Assembly (NCBI RefSeq): GCF_003202915.1
Contig: NZ_QGLP01000004.1
Coordinates: 310,001-374,000, forward strand
DNA: 64,000 bases
DNA from: Gilliamella apicola
Lineage (GTDB): Bacteria > Pseudomonadota > Gammaproteobacteria > Enterobacterales > Orbaceae
Reading direction: 5' to 3'
This document shows, piece after piece, positions 9,517 through 19,238 of the stretch (within the stretch, counting starts at the first letter, position 1; every line of letters begins with the position of its first letter). A model generated the notes under the pieces. It did not search any database and was not told the origin of the DNA. It saw only the letters and a program-made list of their open reading frames with translations. A program made the position numbers and the translations under genes.

Positions 9517-10632
9517 ATGTCAGCAATGTCAAGTAAGTTAAACTCAAAATTAAGTTTATCGTTTATTATATCCATTATTTTACATGGCTTATTGATTTTT
9601 ATTTTAGCATATCAATTTGTACCTAATGATAATGGTCAAAACTACGGTAACATTAATGGTAATTCTATTGATGCAGTCATGATTGATCCGTCAGTTATGA
9701 CTGAAGATTTTCAAAGACAATTGCAGTCACAAATTAATCAGAAAAAAGAAGAACAGCTGCGTCAAGCTAAAGAATTAGCAGAAAAAACCGCAGCAGAAAA
9801 GGCTGCTGCCGAGAAAGCTGCTGCAGAAAAAGCTGCAGCTGAGAAAGCCGCAGCAGAAAAAGCCGCTGCGGAGAAGGCCGCTGCAGAAAAAGCTGCTGCT
9901 GAGAAAGCCGCAGCAGAAAAAGCTGCTGCAGAGAAAGCCGCAGCAGAAAAAGCTGCTGCAGAGAAAGCCGCAGCAGAAAAGGCTGCTGCCGAGAAAGCTG
10001 CTGCAGAAAAAGCTGCAGCTGAGAAAGCCGCAGCAGAAAAAGCCGCTGCGGAGAAGGCCGCTGCAGAAAAAGCTGCTGCTGAGAAAGCCGCCGCTGAGAA
10101 AGCTGCCGCTGAGAAAGCCGCAGCAGAAAAAGCTGCTGCAGAGAAAGCCGCAGCAGAAAAAGCTGCTGCAGAGAAAGCCGCAGCAGAAAAAGCTGCTGCA
10201 GAGAAAGCCGCAGCAGAAAAAGCTGCCGCTGCTAAAAAAGCTGCCTTAGCAAAAAAAGCTGAACAAGCCAAAAAAGATAAAGCTCTTGATGATCTTTTAG
10301 GCGGGCTTATCTCCAGTTCACCAAGCACATCGGGAGGCTCTGCTAGCCGTAAAGGTGTTTCGGATGGAGAATTAAATAAATATAAATCATTAGTACAAAA
10401 CGCAATAAGTAATAAATTTGTCAATCCACCAAATGTTTATCACGGAAAAACTTGTGAATTACAAATCCAGATAGCGCCTGACGGATTATTACTTAATGTT
10501 ATTCAAAAAGGTGGTGATGCCGATTTATGTCGAGAAGCACTTGCCGCAACTAAATTAGCTATTATACCAAAACCAGCTAGTAATTTATATAGTGAAGTAA
10601 AAACGATGAACATCGACTTCCAACCCCAATAG
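9517..10632 (+). CDS. tolA: Tol-Pal system protein TolA with expanded AAAEK repeat
   Basis: A 371-residue protein. Domain I is an N-terminal membrane anchor (residues 11-33), domain II a long helical rod, and domain III a compact C-terminal domain with the conserved pair in GKTCELQIQIAPDG and DLCREALAATK. The rod contains about 29 uninterrupted copies of the pentapeptide AAAEK (bases about 9781-10230), more regular than in most TolA proteins. TolA spans the periplasm and contacts TolB and Pal. Neither tolB nor pal follows; hslV is the next gene. Confidence 0.95.
   Translation: MSAMSSKLNSKLSLSFIISIILHGLLIFILAYQFVPNDNGQNYGNINGNSIDAVMIDPSVMTEDFQRQLQSQINQKKEEQLRQAKELAEKTAAEKAAAEKAAAEKAAAEKAAAEKAAAEKAAAEKAAAEKAAAEKAAAEKAAAEKAAAEKAAAEKAAAEKAAAEKAAAEKAAAEKAAAEKAAAEKAAAEKAAAEKAAAEKAAAEKAAAEKAAAEKAAAEKAAAEKAAAEKAAAEKAAAAKKAALAKKAEQAKKDKALDDLLGGLISSSPSTSGGSASRKGVSDGELNKYKSLVQNAISNKFVNPPNVYHGKTCELQIQIAPDGLLLNVIQKGGDADLCREALAATKLAIIPKPASNLYSEVKTMNIDFQPQ
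9781..10230 (+). repeat. 15-bp tandem repeat array inside tolA
   Basis: Thirty successive Glu-Lys codon pairs at 15-base spacing encode the AAAEK rod. Synonymous differences (gaa/gag, gca/gct/gcc) divide it into sub-blocks. A 124-base segment at 9788-9911 recurs without a mismatch at 9968-10091, a shift of 180 bases or 12 units. That points to a recent block duplication by slippage or unequal exchange. Confidence 0.95.
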
Positions 10633-10721
10633 ATGAAAGCTGAGTCATCTGATTTTTTATATTATTTTGTTACGATGTTTATCTATTAATGAAATAATAT
10701 TCGTCATCTTGATAATCTAAT

Positions 10722-10749
10722 GTTGAAAACTCATTAAATACCCCAATAT
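10722..10749 (+). promoter_or_regulatory. Sigma-32 (heat-shock) type promoter of hslVU
   Basis: GTTGAAA at 10722-10728 and CCCCAATAT at 10741-10749 lie 13 bases apart (counted from TTGAA). This fits the RpoH pattern CTTGAA-N13..17-CCCCATnT. It is 50 bases upstream of hslV, whose E. coli counterpart is heat inducible. Confidence 0.65.
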
Positions 10750-10798
10750 ATGTTCTATTCATTCCGAATTAGTTTTTATGTAAGAGAAGGAGCAGAAT

Positions 10799-11326
10799 AT
10801 GACAACAATTGTCAGTGTCCGTCGTGAAGGTCAAGTCGTTATTGGTGGCGATGGGCAAGTCACATTAGGTGAACGCATCATCATGAAAGGTAATGCGCGA
10901 AAAGTTCGCCGATTATATAACAATAAAGTGATAGCCGGATTTGCTGGCGGTACAGCAGATGCCTTCACACTATTTGAATTATTTGAACGAAAATTAGAAA
11001 TGCATCAAGGCCATTTAACTAAAGCAGCGGTTGAATTAGCCAAAGATTGGCGAACCGATAGAATGTTGCGAAAATTAGAAGCATTACTTGCCGTTGCTGA
11101 TGAAAGTGCATCATTGATTATCACTGGTACTGGTGATGTTATCCAACCAGAAGATGATCTTATTGCGATTGGATCGGGTGGACCTTATGCTCAAGCTGCA
11201 GCAAGAGCTTTATTAGATAATACTTCATTGTCCGCTCATGATATTGTACAAAAATCGCTATCAATAGCTGGTGACATTTGTGTTTATACAAATAACTTCC
11301 AAACTATTGAAGAGCTTAATTACTAA
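10799..11326 (+). CDS. hslV: ATP-dependent protease subunit HslV
   Basis: A 175-residue proteasome-like peptidase. The start gives MTTIVSVRR, so removal of Met exposes the catalytic N-terminal Thr. GGDGQVTLG and the C-terminal [10 protein letters not shown] region are conserved. HslV forms a double hexameric ring capped by the HslU unfoldase. An AGAAGGAG ribosome-binding site lies 7 bases before the ATG. Confidence 0.97.
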   Translation: MTTIVSVRREGQVVIGGDGQVTLGERIIMKGNARKVRRLYNNKVIAGFAGGTADAFTLFELFERKLEMHQGHLTKAAVELAKDWRTDRMLRKLEALLAVADESASLIITGTGDVIQPEDDLIAIGSGGPYAQAAARALLDNTSLSAHDIVQKSLSIAGDICVYTNNFQTIEELNY

Positions 11327-11354
11327 TTAAAACTGATTTAAGAGAAATATTATT

Positions 11355-12683
11355 ATGTCTGAAATGACTCCTCGCGAAATTGTAAGCGAATTAAACCAAC
11401 ATATTATTGGACAAGATAAAGCAAAACGTTCTGTTGCTATTGCTTTACGTAATCGCTGGCGTCGTATGCAACTTGATGAAGCATTACGTCATGAAGTTAC
11501 CCCTAAAAACATTCTTATGATCGGCCCAACAGGGGTTGGTAAAACAGAAATCGCTAGACGATTAGCTAAATTGGCTCATGCACCATTTATTAAAGTAGAA
11601 GCGACAAAATTTACCGAAGTAGGTTATGTGGGTAAAGAAGTTGATTCCATCATTCGTGATCTTACTGACTCTGCTGTTAAGATGATTCGCCAAGAGGCAA
11701 TTGAAAAAAATCGTAATAGAGCAGAAGAGTTAGCTGAAGAACGTATTTTGGATGTGCTTGTTCCTCCTGCAAAAGATGGTTGGGGACAAGTTGAAAACAA
11801 TAATGATTCAACTGCTAGACAAGCATTTAGAAAAAAATTACGTGAAGGTGCGCTTGACGATAAAGAGATTGAAATTGAAGTAGCTGGCATGAATATAGGT
11901 GTCGAAATTATGGCGCCACCGGGTATGGAAGAGATGACCAACCAACTACAGTCAATGTTTCAAAATTTAGGTGGTCAAAAGACCAAAGCGCGTAAAATGA
12001 AGATTAAAGATGCCTTTAAACAGTTGATTGAAGAAGAAGCTACAAAATTGGTTAATCCTGATGATCTTAAGCACGAAGCAATTGAAGCGGTTGAACAAAA
12101 CGGAATTGTCTTTATCGATGAAATAGATAAAGTGTGTAAACGAGGCAATTCATCTGGACCGGATGTATCACGTGAAGGCGTTCAGCGTGATCTATTACCA
12201 CTTGTTGAAGGTTGTACTGTTTCAACAAAACACGGTTCAGTAAAAACTGATCATATTTTATTTATTGCATCAGGAGCGTTCCAAACGGCTAATCCATCTG
12301 ATTTAATTCCTGAGCTTCAAGGGCGTTTACCAATTCGAGTTGAATTACAAGCGTTAACTAGCGAAGATTTTGAACGAATTTTAACTGAACCTAACGCGTC
12401 ATTAACTGTGCAATATAAAGCATTAATGGCAACCGAAGGTGTGAATATCGACTTTACGCCTGATGGAATTCGTAAAATTGCTGAATCAGCTTGGCAAGTT
12501 AATGAACAAAATGAAAATATCGGCGCCCGCCGTTTGCATACGGTTCTGGAACGTTTGATGGAAGATGTCTCTTTCGAAGCTAGTGAATTGGGTGGTCAAA
12601 CTATCACAATTGATGCTAAATATGTTAGCGAGCATCTTGATAAACTTGTTGCAGATGAAGATTTAAGTAAATTCATTTTGTAA
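11355..12683 (+). CDS. hslU: ATPase subunit HslU
   Basis: A 442-residue AAA+ unfoldase, the same length as family members. Walker A is GPTGVGKTE (near residue 58), the pore loop region is [13 protein letters not shown], Walker B is [11 protein letters not shown], and sensor 2 is [14 protein letters not shown]. The C-terminal DLSKFIL tail docks into HslV. It follows hslV by 28 bases and ends at a strong shared terminator. Confidence 0.97.
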   Translation: MSEMTPREIVSELNQHIIGQDKAKRSVAIALRNRWRRMQLDEALRHEVTPKNILMIGPTGVGKTEIARRLAKLAHAPFIKVEATKFTEVGYVGKEVDSIIRDLTDSAVKMIRQEAIEKNRNRAEELAEERILDVLVPPAKDGWGQVENNNDSTARQAFRKKLREGALDDKEIEIEVAGMNIGVEIMAPPGMEEMTNQLQSMFQNLGGQKTKARKMKIKDAFKQLIEEEATKLVNPDDLKHEAIEAVEQNGIVFIDEIDKVCKRGNSSGPDVSREGVQRDLLPLVEGCTVSTKHGSVKTDHILFIASGAFQTANPSDLIPELQGRLPIRVELQALTSEDFERILTEPNASLTVQYKALMATEGVNIDFTPDGIRKIAESAWQVNEQNENIGARRLHTVLERLMEDVSFEASELGGQTITIDAKYVSEHLDKLVADEDLSKFIL

Positions 12684-12704
12684 TTGACAGATATTATATA
12701 AATA

Positions 12705-12736
12705 AAAAGGTGAGTTATTTAACTCACCTTTTTTTT
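12705..12736. terminator. Bidirectional terminator between hslU and asmA
   Basis: AAAAAGGTGAGTT / AACTCACCTTTTT forms a stem of about 13 bp around a 4-base loop, with A and T runs on either side. It can stop transcription from hslU and, on the other strand, from asmA. Confidence 0.85.
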
Positions 12737-12761
12737 AGCTTTTCATTATGTTATTTAAAAG

Positions 12762-14654
12762 TTATTTTTTGAGTAATTCACCTAAAATATCAAGTGCTTT
12801 ATGTTTAGATTTATCTTTATCTTTAGAATCATTGTTTTCTAATTTATCACGCAGTTTATCTAAGCGCTTTTGTAGTTTATCACTAAATACATCAGAAAGT
12901 ATTTTGGCGATATCTAATTGATAATGTAATTTAGAAAATTGACCATATATGCGTAATGGTATAGTAACTTTTTGTAATTTCGCAATAGTGTCGCTTTTGT
13001 TGTTCCAACCACTGAGAATTTTTATATTTAAATTAACATCCAAATCGTGATTAACCATTCCCACTTTTCCTGAACCATCGATAACATCTAACGTTTCAGA
13101 ATTTGCATTGAGAGTATTAAGTTGAATATCACCTTGGTTTATAAAAGCGCTTGCTGTAATTTTATGAAACTCAGTATATTTTTTCTGATTTTCAGGATTT
13201 ATATTACCATTACCATATTTGGACGCGGCAGATTCGATAATACTCTGGATGTTGATATTATTTAATCTAGCGTTAGTAATAGTGATATTCGCATTACCTT
13301 TCACATTTTGTAATAATTTAGCCGTTGATAAAGTATTGGTTTCTAATACTCCAGAAGCATTGAATATCCCATCAAGGTCATAAGCCATATTCATTTGGGT
13401 AAAAAATGAATTTAAATTGATATTATTTACTTTAGTATTTAACTTAACTTGAGGTGTCTTTTGTTTACCATTAGCTATACCTGTCGCAGCTATCTGTCCA
13501 TTAGCAAAGTTGAAACTTAAATCTTTTAAAGTCGCAATACCGTCTTGATTATCAACATCAACATTCATATTGTTGAGGATAATTTTGTTGGCTTTGATTT
13601 CTTTAATATTTATTTTTGCTTTACCATCAAATGTATTTAGAACACTTAACTCATTGTTAATTTTAGAAACATTTGAAACAACCGGCGAAGTTTGTTGAAC
13701 AGAGGTATTTTTGGTTGATTTTTCACTTGTTTGTAAAAAAGGTGTTAAATCTAATTTATTAGCATTTAATTGGAAATTGACGTTTGGTTTATTATCAAAA
13801 CGTACATTGATCATACTAGTAAAACTATTATCATTAACTGAAAAAGCTAGATTTTGGCTATTTAATTGCATTGGACTATTTTGGTAATTAATTACGCCAG
13901 TTGCGCTACCTTTTAGCTCACTTCCTCTATTAGTTATACTGTTATAAGTGTAATCTAATTTTTTTAAATCAATAACGGCTTTTTCCGGAAATTGGCTTAA
14001 ATCGATATTGGCATTTAATGAATAAAATAAGTCTTGTTGGTTTTTATCAATATTGCCACTGAATTGAAGAGAAAGATTTTTTTCGTTATTTTTTTCTAAT
14101 AACAGATTAATATTTCTAAAATTTATCAAATCACGTTCGTGTTGGAAAGCTACTGTACTATCAGCTATTTCAAATTTATTTAAACTAAATTTCCAATTAG
14201 ATGGATTTTTTTGGTCTTCATTTTTATCTTCAGTAGTTGTTGGCTGCTGTGGTGAAGAGTTAGTTATAGCTTTAGTACTATTCTTGGCGTTCTCTCCTTT
14301 GCTTTCATCAGTAATATTAATTATCGCAGATTTAATAAACACATTTTTGATGGCCAAATTTTTCGAAAACAATGGCATAAGTTCAACGTCAAGCCGCATA
14401 TTGTCAGCGGTTATTAAGGGTTTTGCCGCACCAGTATCTGATAATTTAACTGAATCCGTTAATATACTAACTTGGGGCCAAATATGCCAACGTAAATCAC
14501 CCTCAATAGTCAGTTCATAACCCGTTTTGTCTTTTACCGTTTGTGAGATATATCCACGAAAATTATTAGGATCAACAAATACAATAAGAGAAACAATGCC
14601 AATAACGATAATTAGAATTACGATAAATAGCATTACCAATATTTTTTTTAACAT
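12762..14654 (-). CDS. asmA: AsmA family protein
   Basis: A 630-residue protein with one N-terminal membrane helix (residues 3-27) and then FVDPNNFRGYISQTVKDKTG and LTIEGDLRWHIWPQVSI, the AsmA opening. The C-terminal part has the AsmA-like GSGKVGMVNHDLDVNLNI and IPLRIYGQFSKLHYQLDI. AsmA-like proteins are related to bridge-like lipid carriers between the inner and outer membranes. Poly-Lys/Asp residues close the protein (about 595-615). Upstream of it on the same strand is dcd. Confidence 0.88.
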   Translation of the reverse strand: MLKKILVMLFIVILIIVIGIVSLIVFVDPNNFRGYISQTVKDKTGYELTIEGDLRWHIWPQVSILTDSVKLSDTGAAKPLITADNMRLDVELMPLFSKNLAIKNVFIKSAIINITDESKGENAKNSTKAITNSSPQQPTTTEDKNEDQKNPSNWKFSLNKFEIADSTVAFQHERDLINFRNINLLLEKNNEKNLSLQFSGNIDKNQQDLFYSLNANIDLSQFPEKAVIDLKKLDYTYNSITNRGSELKGSATGVINYQNSPMQLNSQNLAFSVNDNSFTSMINVRFDNKPNVNFQLNANKLDLTPFLQTSEKSTKNTSVQQTSPVVSNVSKINNELSVLNTFDGKAKINIKEIKANKIILNNMNVDVDNQDGIATLKDLSFNFANGQIAATGIANGKQKTPQVKLNTKVNNINLNSFFTQMNMAYDLDGIFNASGVLETNTLSTAKLLQNVKGNANITITNARLNNINIQSIIESAASKYGNGNINPENQKKYTEFHKITASAFINQGDIQLNTLNANSETLDVIDGSGKVGMVNHDLDVNLNIKILSGWNNKSDTIAKLQKVTIPLRIYGQFSKLHYQLDIAKILSDVFSDKLQKRLDKLRDKLENNDSKDKDKSKHKALDILGELLKK

Positions 14655-14687
14655 ATTAATGTTCCTTTATTAAGGTTATAAGCGGCA

Positions 14688-15269
14688 TTAGTCTTTATCA
14701 ATACGACTAGCAACAGCGCCATGCTGATCTTTATATTTTGCATCTTGTCTTTGATTATATGGCCTAGCTGCTGGGCCACTAAGTGTTTCAAAGCTTAAGG
14801 CGCCAATAGTCATACCTGGTCTAAGCGCAACAGGTATTTTTCCAGAATTATAAAATTCTAAAACAATTTGCCCGTGCCAACCAGGATCGATGCGATGAGC
14901 AGTAACATGTACCATAAGGCCTAAGCGCGCTAATGATGAACGACCGTCTAACCAACCAACTAAATCATCAGGGATTGTGACCGATTCAAGCGTTACTGCT
15001 AAGGCAAGTTCCCCTGGATGTAAATAAAATGCATCATCTTCAGTTAATATCATTTCTTCACTCATGACACGATCGAGAACCGCCGCAACTTCTTCTTTTG
15101 GACCACTCAAATCAATGTAAGGAGTAGTATGTTCTTTAAAAGTACGAAATTGATTACCTAATCGAACATCAACAGTGGCGCCATTAATACAACTTAAAGC
15201 AGGTTGTGGCGAAATTTTTAATTTACCACTATTTAAATACGCTTCAATATCACGATCACATAATCTCAT
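14688..15269 (-). CDS. dcd: dCTP deaminase
   Basis: A 193-residue protein, exactly the E. coli Dcd length. It shows [20 protein letters not shown] and the catalytic glutamate in [14 protein letters not shown]. It deaminates dCTP to dUTP, feeding thymidylate synthesis. The start [12 protein letters not shown] is the usual one, with AAGGATAA upstream. It is 33 bases from asmA, as in the E. coli dcd-asmA order. Confidence 0.96.
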   Translation of the reverse strand: MRLCDRDIEAYLNSGKLKISPQPALSCINGATVDVRLGNQFRTFKEHTTPYIDLSGPKEEVAAVLDRVMSEEMILTEDDAFYLHPGELALAVTLESVTIPDDLVGWLDGRSSLARLGLMVHVTAHRIDPGWHGQIVLEFYNSGKIPVALRPGMTIGALSFETLSGPAARPYNQRQDAKYKDQHGAVASRIDKD

Positions 15270-15337
15270 AAGTTATCCTTAATTCTGCTTTTCATTTTAT
15301 TTTATCAGTTTCTTTAGTTGGCGTCGATGTCGATAGA

Positions 15338-16417
15338 TTAAGGTTTTATCAACCAAGCTCGACCAAAATGATTGTAATAACCAGCTTGCTCACCAGCTTT
15401 ATCGCCAATGCCTAAGTATAGATCAAAGTGGTGACCTTTAATTGCTCCACCAACGTCAAGAGCGACCATCAAACGAACTTCTCGCCTGCCACGATATTGA
15501 CCGTCACTATCAAGGAGTGGGACGTCAACTAATATAACTGATCCGGTCGGGATTAATGACTTATCTGATGCAACCGATGCATTGGCAACTAATGGTACTG
15601 CAGCAGCACCTTTCACTTCGGCATTATATTGTGGTTTAAAAAAAACAAAAGATCGGTTTTGAATTAATAGTTCTTTGATTTGTTTTTCACTTTTATTTTT
15701 AGCCCAGTTTTTTATGGCTTGAATAGACATATCTTCTTTGGCAATTTCACCTTTTTCAACCAGTACACGTCCAACGCTTGAATAATTATGACCATTTTTA
15801 CCTGCATAACTAAAAAAAACTAAGGGAAGACCATCCTCAAAATCAAGATAAGCGCTACCTTGCACTTCCATAATAAAATTGTCCAATAAAGAGTTACTAT
15901 AAGCAATCTCAAGTCCTTTATTTGCTAGCGCACCATTATAAATTTGTTCACGGCTAGGTAAATTTTTTTTCTTTCGGGTTGGCATTTTGTAAATTGGATA
16001 TTTAAATTCACTAGTTGGTTGGTGTCTAGCCTTTATAATGGGTGTATAATAGCCGGTAATATGTACGTTACCATACCCATCACTACCTGCCATTTCATAA
16101 CTTTTTAGGCCAACTTTGGCTAACTCCTTTGATCTTAATGACTCCTTTATCCATACATCTATAGCTTCATAGATATGTTGGTTTTTATAATAAAGCGAAG
16201 GTGATGTATTTTTAAGTTTTTCAATTTGGATATTATAATCAGAAATATTAACCGGCGTAGCTAAATGTGGATAGCTAACATTTAAATCATATGGCAACTT
16301 TCCATCTTTAAATTGTTTACTCCGAGAATTAGAATTACCTTGACAACCAGTAAGCAGTGACAAAATAAATACTACAAATAATGTATAAATATGAAGTTGA
16401 AGTTTATTTTCTTTCAT
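15338..16417 (-). CDS. mltA: Membrane-bound lytic murein transglycosylase A
   Basis: A 359-residue lipoprotein. The signal peptide ends at lipobox LLTGC, acylated at Cys25. The MltA domain has ITGYYTPIIKARHQPTSEF, and the C-terminal 3D domain has VALDVGGAIKGHHFDLYLG with the catalytic aspartates, then an AGYYNHFGRAWLI tail. It cleaves glycan strands to 1,6-anhydro products at the outer membrane. It is separated from dcd by 68 bases on the same strand. Confidence 0.93.
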   Translation of the reverse strand: MKENKLQLHIYTLFVVFILSLLTGCQGNSNSRSKQFKDGKLPYDLNVSYPHLATPVNISDYNIQIEKLKNTSPSLYYKNQHIYEAIDVWIKESLRSKELAKVGLKSYEMAGSDGYGNVHITGYYTPIIKARHQPTSEFKYPIYKMPTRKKKNLPSREQIYNGALANKGLEIAYSNSLLDNFIMEVQGSAYLDFEDGLPLVFFSYAGKNGHNYSSVGRVLVEKGEIAKEDMSIQAIKNWAKNKSEKQIKELLIQNRSFVFFKPQYNAEVKGAAAVPLVANASVASDKSLIPTGSVILVDVPLLDSDGQYRGRREVRLMVALDVGGAIKGHHFDLYLGIGDKAGEQAGYYNHFGRAWLIKP

Positions 16418-16616
16418 CTTGATAATTTATTGTAATTAGTTAAGTATTATTGTCGGCTATGCTACACAATTCTATTATAAGAAACTACCAATAATTATTA
16501 GATTGTCATAAAAAGTTTTCATAACGATTCAGCTTGCGATTTAAAGCTATAGACTTTATAGTTTTTCACTCTTTATAAAAATCGAAAAATTGTAAAAACG
16601 ACAGGTAATTTACACG

Positions 16617-17990
16617 ATGAATAGTACGTCTTCAAATAGTGATCTTAAGCGAAATCTCTCCAGCAGACATATTCAATTAATAGCAATAAGTGGTGCAATT
16701 GGTACGGGATTATTTATGGGTTCAGGAAAGACGATTAGTCTAGCTGGACCATCTATTATTTTTGTGTACATGATTATTGGGTTTGTTTTATTTTTTGTTA
16801 TGCGAGCAATGGGTGAAATTTTATTATCCAATCTTAATTATAAATCATTCAGTGATTTCGCTAACGATTTATTAGGTCCTTGGGCTGGTTTTTTCACTGG
16901 TTGGACTTATTGGTTTTGTTGGGTAATTACTGGAATTGCTGATGTTGTGGCCATTGCTGGATATGCACAGCACTGGTTCCCCGAGTTACAAGCGTGGATA
17001 CCAATGCTACTTACGGTTATCGTGCTTTTAACATTGAATTTGTTGACGGTGAGAATGTTTGGCGAAACTGAATTTTGGTTTTCGATGATCAAAATTGTCG
17101 CAATTTTAGCCTTAATTGCTATTGGCCTTGTGTTAGTTTTCACTGCTTATCATTCAGAACTAACTAATACTACAGCAACGTTTTCGAATCTCTGGAATTA
17201 CGGTGGATTCTTCCCTCATGGTACTATGGGTTTTTTTGCTGGTTTCCAAATCGCTATCTTTGCCTTTGTTGGGATTGAGCTTGTTGGCACAACAGCAGCT
17301 GAAACACTAGATCCGAATAAAAATTTACCGCGGGCAATTAATTCGGTACCGGTACGAATTATCTTTTTCTACGTTTTTGCTTTGATTATTATCATGAGCG
17401 TAACACCGTGGGAATTTATTTCACCGAATAAAAGTCCATTTGTTGAACTCTTTACCCTAATTGGCTTACCTGCGGCAGCAAGTATTATCAATTTTGTGGT
17501 TCTTACCTCTGCGGCCTCTTCGGCAAATAGTGGTATTTACTCAACCAGTAGAATGTTATTTGGTCTTGCTAAAAAACAAGATGCTCCGGAACCATTTGGC
17601 AAATTATCCAAACGTTCAGTTCCAGCTAATGGTTTATTATTTTCCTGTATTTGTTTATTAGGTGGTGTAGTTCTGATTTATTTAGTGCCTAATGTGATGG
17701 AAGCATTTACCATTGTAACGACGATTTCTGCTATTTTATTTATGTTTATTTGGTCGATGATTTTGATTTCTTACATTGCTTACCGTCGTAAAAAAGCTAA
17801 ATTACATCAAGCTTCGCAATTTAAAATGCCGGGTGGTATTGTTATGTGTTTTGTATGCTTGGTATTTTTTGCTTTTGTGATTGTTTTGTTAACCTTTGAA
17901 ACAGATACTTGCCAAGCTTTGATTGCAACGCCAATCTGGTTTGTTATTTTGGGAATCAGTTACTATATTCGTTCATTAAAACGTCAATAA
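16617..17990 (+). CDS. cycA: D-serine/D-alanine/glycine permease CycA
   Basis: A 457-residue APC-family carrier with twelve membrane segments. The N-terminus RHIQLIAISGAIGTGLFMGS and GPWAGFFTGWTYWFCW match CycA closely. FVGIELVGTTAAET and LTSAASSANSGIYSTSRM are also characteristic. CycA imports D-Ser, D-Ala and Gly by proton symport. It is a lone gene; an AT-rich stretch of about 200 bases precedes it. Confidence 0.9.
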   Translation: MNSTSSNSDLKRNLSSRHIQLIAISGAIGTGLFMGSGKTISLAGPSIIFVYMIIGFVLFFVMRAMGEILLSNLNYKSFSDFANDLLGPWAGFFTGWTYWFCWVITGIADVVAIAGYAQHWFPELQAWIPMLLTVIVLLTLNLLTVRMFGETEFWFSMIKIVAILALIAIGLVLVFTAYHSELTNTTATFSNLWNYGGFFPHGTMGFFAGFQIAIFAFVGIELVGTTAAETLDPNKNLPRAINSVPVRIIFFYVFALIIIMSVTPWEFISPNKSPFVELFTLIGLPAAASIINFVVLTSAASSANSGIYSTSRMLFGLAKKQDAPEPFGKLSKRSVPANGLLFSCICLLGGVVLIYLVPNVMEAFTIVTTISAILFMFIWSMILISYIAYRRKKAKLHQASQFKMPGGIVMCFVCLVFFAFVIVLLTFETDTCQALIATPIWFVILGISYYIRSLKRQ

Positions 17991-18002
17991 TTATTTACTT
18001 CA

Positions 18003-18023
18003 ATCGGCAGGTATACTGCCGAT
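18003..18023. terminator. Hairpin between convergent cycA and alx-like genes
   Basis: ATCGGCAG-GTATA-CTGCCGAT, a perfect 8-bp stem with a 5-base loop. There is no immediate T run on either strand; a T tract comes about 17 bases later on plus. It may act as a weak terminator or 3' end stabiliser. Confidence 0.45.
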
Positions 18024-18044
18024 ATCCATTGCGTTATTATTTTT

Positions 18045-19061
18045 TTAATGTTTATTTGGCCAAATAAAACTCGCAATAATGCCTAAAGATAAAATGACTA
18101 ATACAACATAAAGGCTGACTATCGGGCTGATACTAATTCCATATCCAAATAAATGTTCACTAGCATTCAAAGCAAGTTTTGCCGCGATAAAAAATAATAG
18201 GCAAACTACAGCTTTACCAAGATGTACTAGATATTGTTGCATCGCCTCTAAAACGAAATACATAGTTCTTAGACCCAAAATAGCGAAGATCATTGCACTA
18301 TAAACAATCAGTGGCTCTTGACTAACGGCAATAACAGCGGGAACAGAATCAAATGCAAACATAACATCACTTAACTCAATCACCACAACACATAAAAATA
18401 GAGGGGTTGCATATAAAACACTTTTTGGCATTTTATGAATAATATCGCTGTTTTCTGGTTTGGCTAACTCAACGTCTAATTGTTTTTGGGTTAATAAAAA
18501 ATGATGGCCAACTATTTTTGGATAAGAAGGAAAAATACGTTTAGCGATTCTATAAGCAAAATGTTCTGAATAATCTTTAATCTTTTCATCATGACCTTGA
18601 TTTTTTAGCATCATAAATCCTGTCAAAGCTACAACAATAGAAAAAGATAGCTCCATCCAAGGTCCTAAAGATAATAAACCGGTACCTATCACAACAAAAA
18701 TAGCCCGAAAAATAATCGCACCAATTACCCCCCAATAAAGTAATCGATGTCGATAGTTATTCGGGATAGCAAACCATGAAAATAGCGCCATTATGACAAA
18801 TAAATTATCGACCGAGAGCGCTTTTTCAAGCACATAACCAGTAATAAATAGACTAGCTATCTCACTTCCATGGTGGAAATAAAGATAAAGTGCAAAACCT
18901 AAAGCAACAATAATCCAAAATAAAGACCACATTATTGCGCTAGTTAGGCTAATGGGTTTATCGTTATGGTGAGCGTATAAATCAATTATAATTGCCGTTA
19001 AAGCAAGAATGATAAACATCAATACTGTTTCAATTGGAAAGCCTAATGAATGATGAATCAT
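18045..19061 (-). CDS. alx: TerC-family membrane protein, Alx-like
   Basis: A 338-residue protein with about nine membrane segments and the TerC motifs EKALSVDNLFVIMALFSWF and VVIELSDVMFAFDSVPAV. The acidic residues in these helices are thought to bind Mn(II) in the family. E. coli Alx exports Mn(II) and is induced at high pH or high Mn. Divergent from dacB with 177 bases between; I could not find the conserved core of a yybP-ykoY Mn riboswitch there. Confidence 0.82.
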   Translation of the reverse strand: MIHHSLGFPIETVLMFIILALTAIIIDLYAHHNDKPISLTSAIMWSLFWIIVALGFALYLYFHHGSEIASLFITGYVLEKALSVDNLFVIMALFSWFAIPNNYRHRLLYWGVIGAIIFRAIFVVIGTGLLSLGPWMELSFSIVVALTGFMMLKNQGHDEKIKDYSEHFAYRIAKRIFPSYPKIVGHHFLLTQKQLDVELAKPENSDIIHKMPKSVLYATPLFLCVVVIELSDVMFAFDSVPAVIAVSQEPLIVYSAMIFAILGLRTMYFVLEAMQQYLVHLGKAVVCLLFFIAAKLALNASEHLFGYGISISPIVSLYVVLVILSLGIIASFIWPNKH

Positions 19062-19238
19062 AGCCTTGTTACCTATATTTAATTAACTTTTGGAAGAAAT
19101 TCAAAAGTACTACAATTAATGACATTTAGAATATAACTTAAAAGTGATTGAGTATATATTGATAGGCTTATCAAAAAAAGATATATTTGTTATCTCTCGT
19201 TAACTAACCACATTTAATAATCCTTTGAGCATAAACTT

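Noticed and set aside
9762-10424. A 220-residue minus-strand reading frame rich in Ala, Ser and Phe
   Set aside because: It is the complement of the tolA AAAEK repeat. The lack of stops comes from the repeat itself.
19062-19238. yybP-ykoY manganese riboswitch expected ahead of alx
   Set aside because: The conserved GGGGAGUA-like core and its partner loops are not present.
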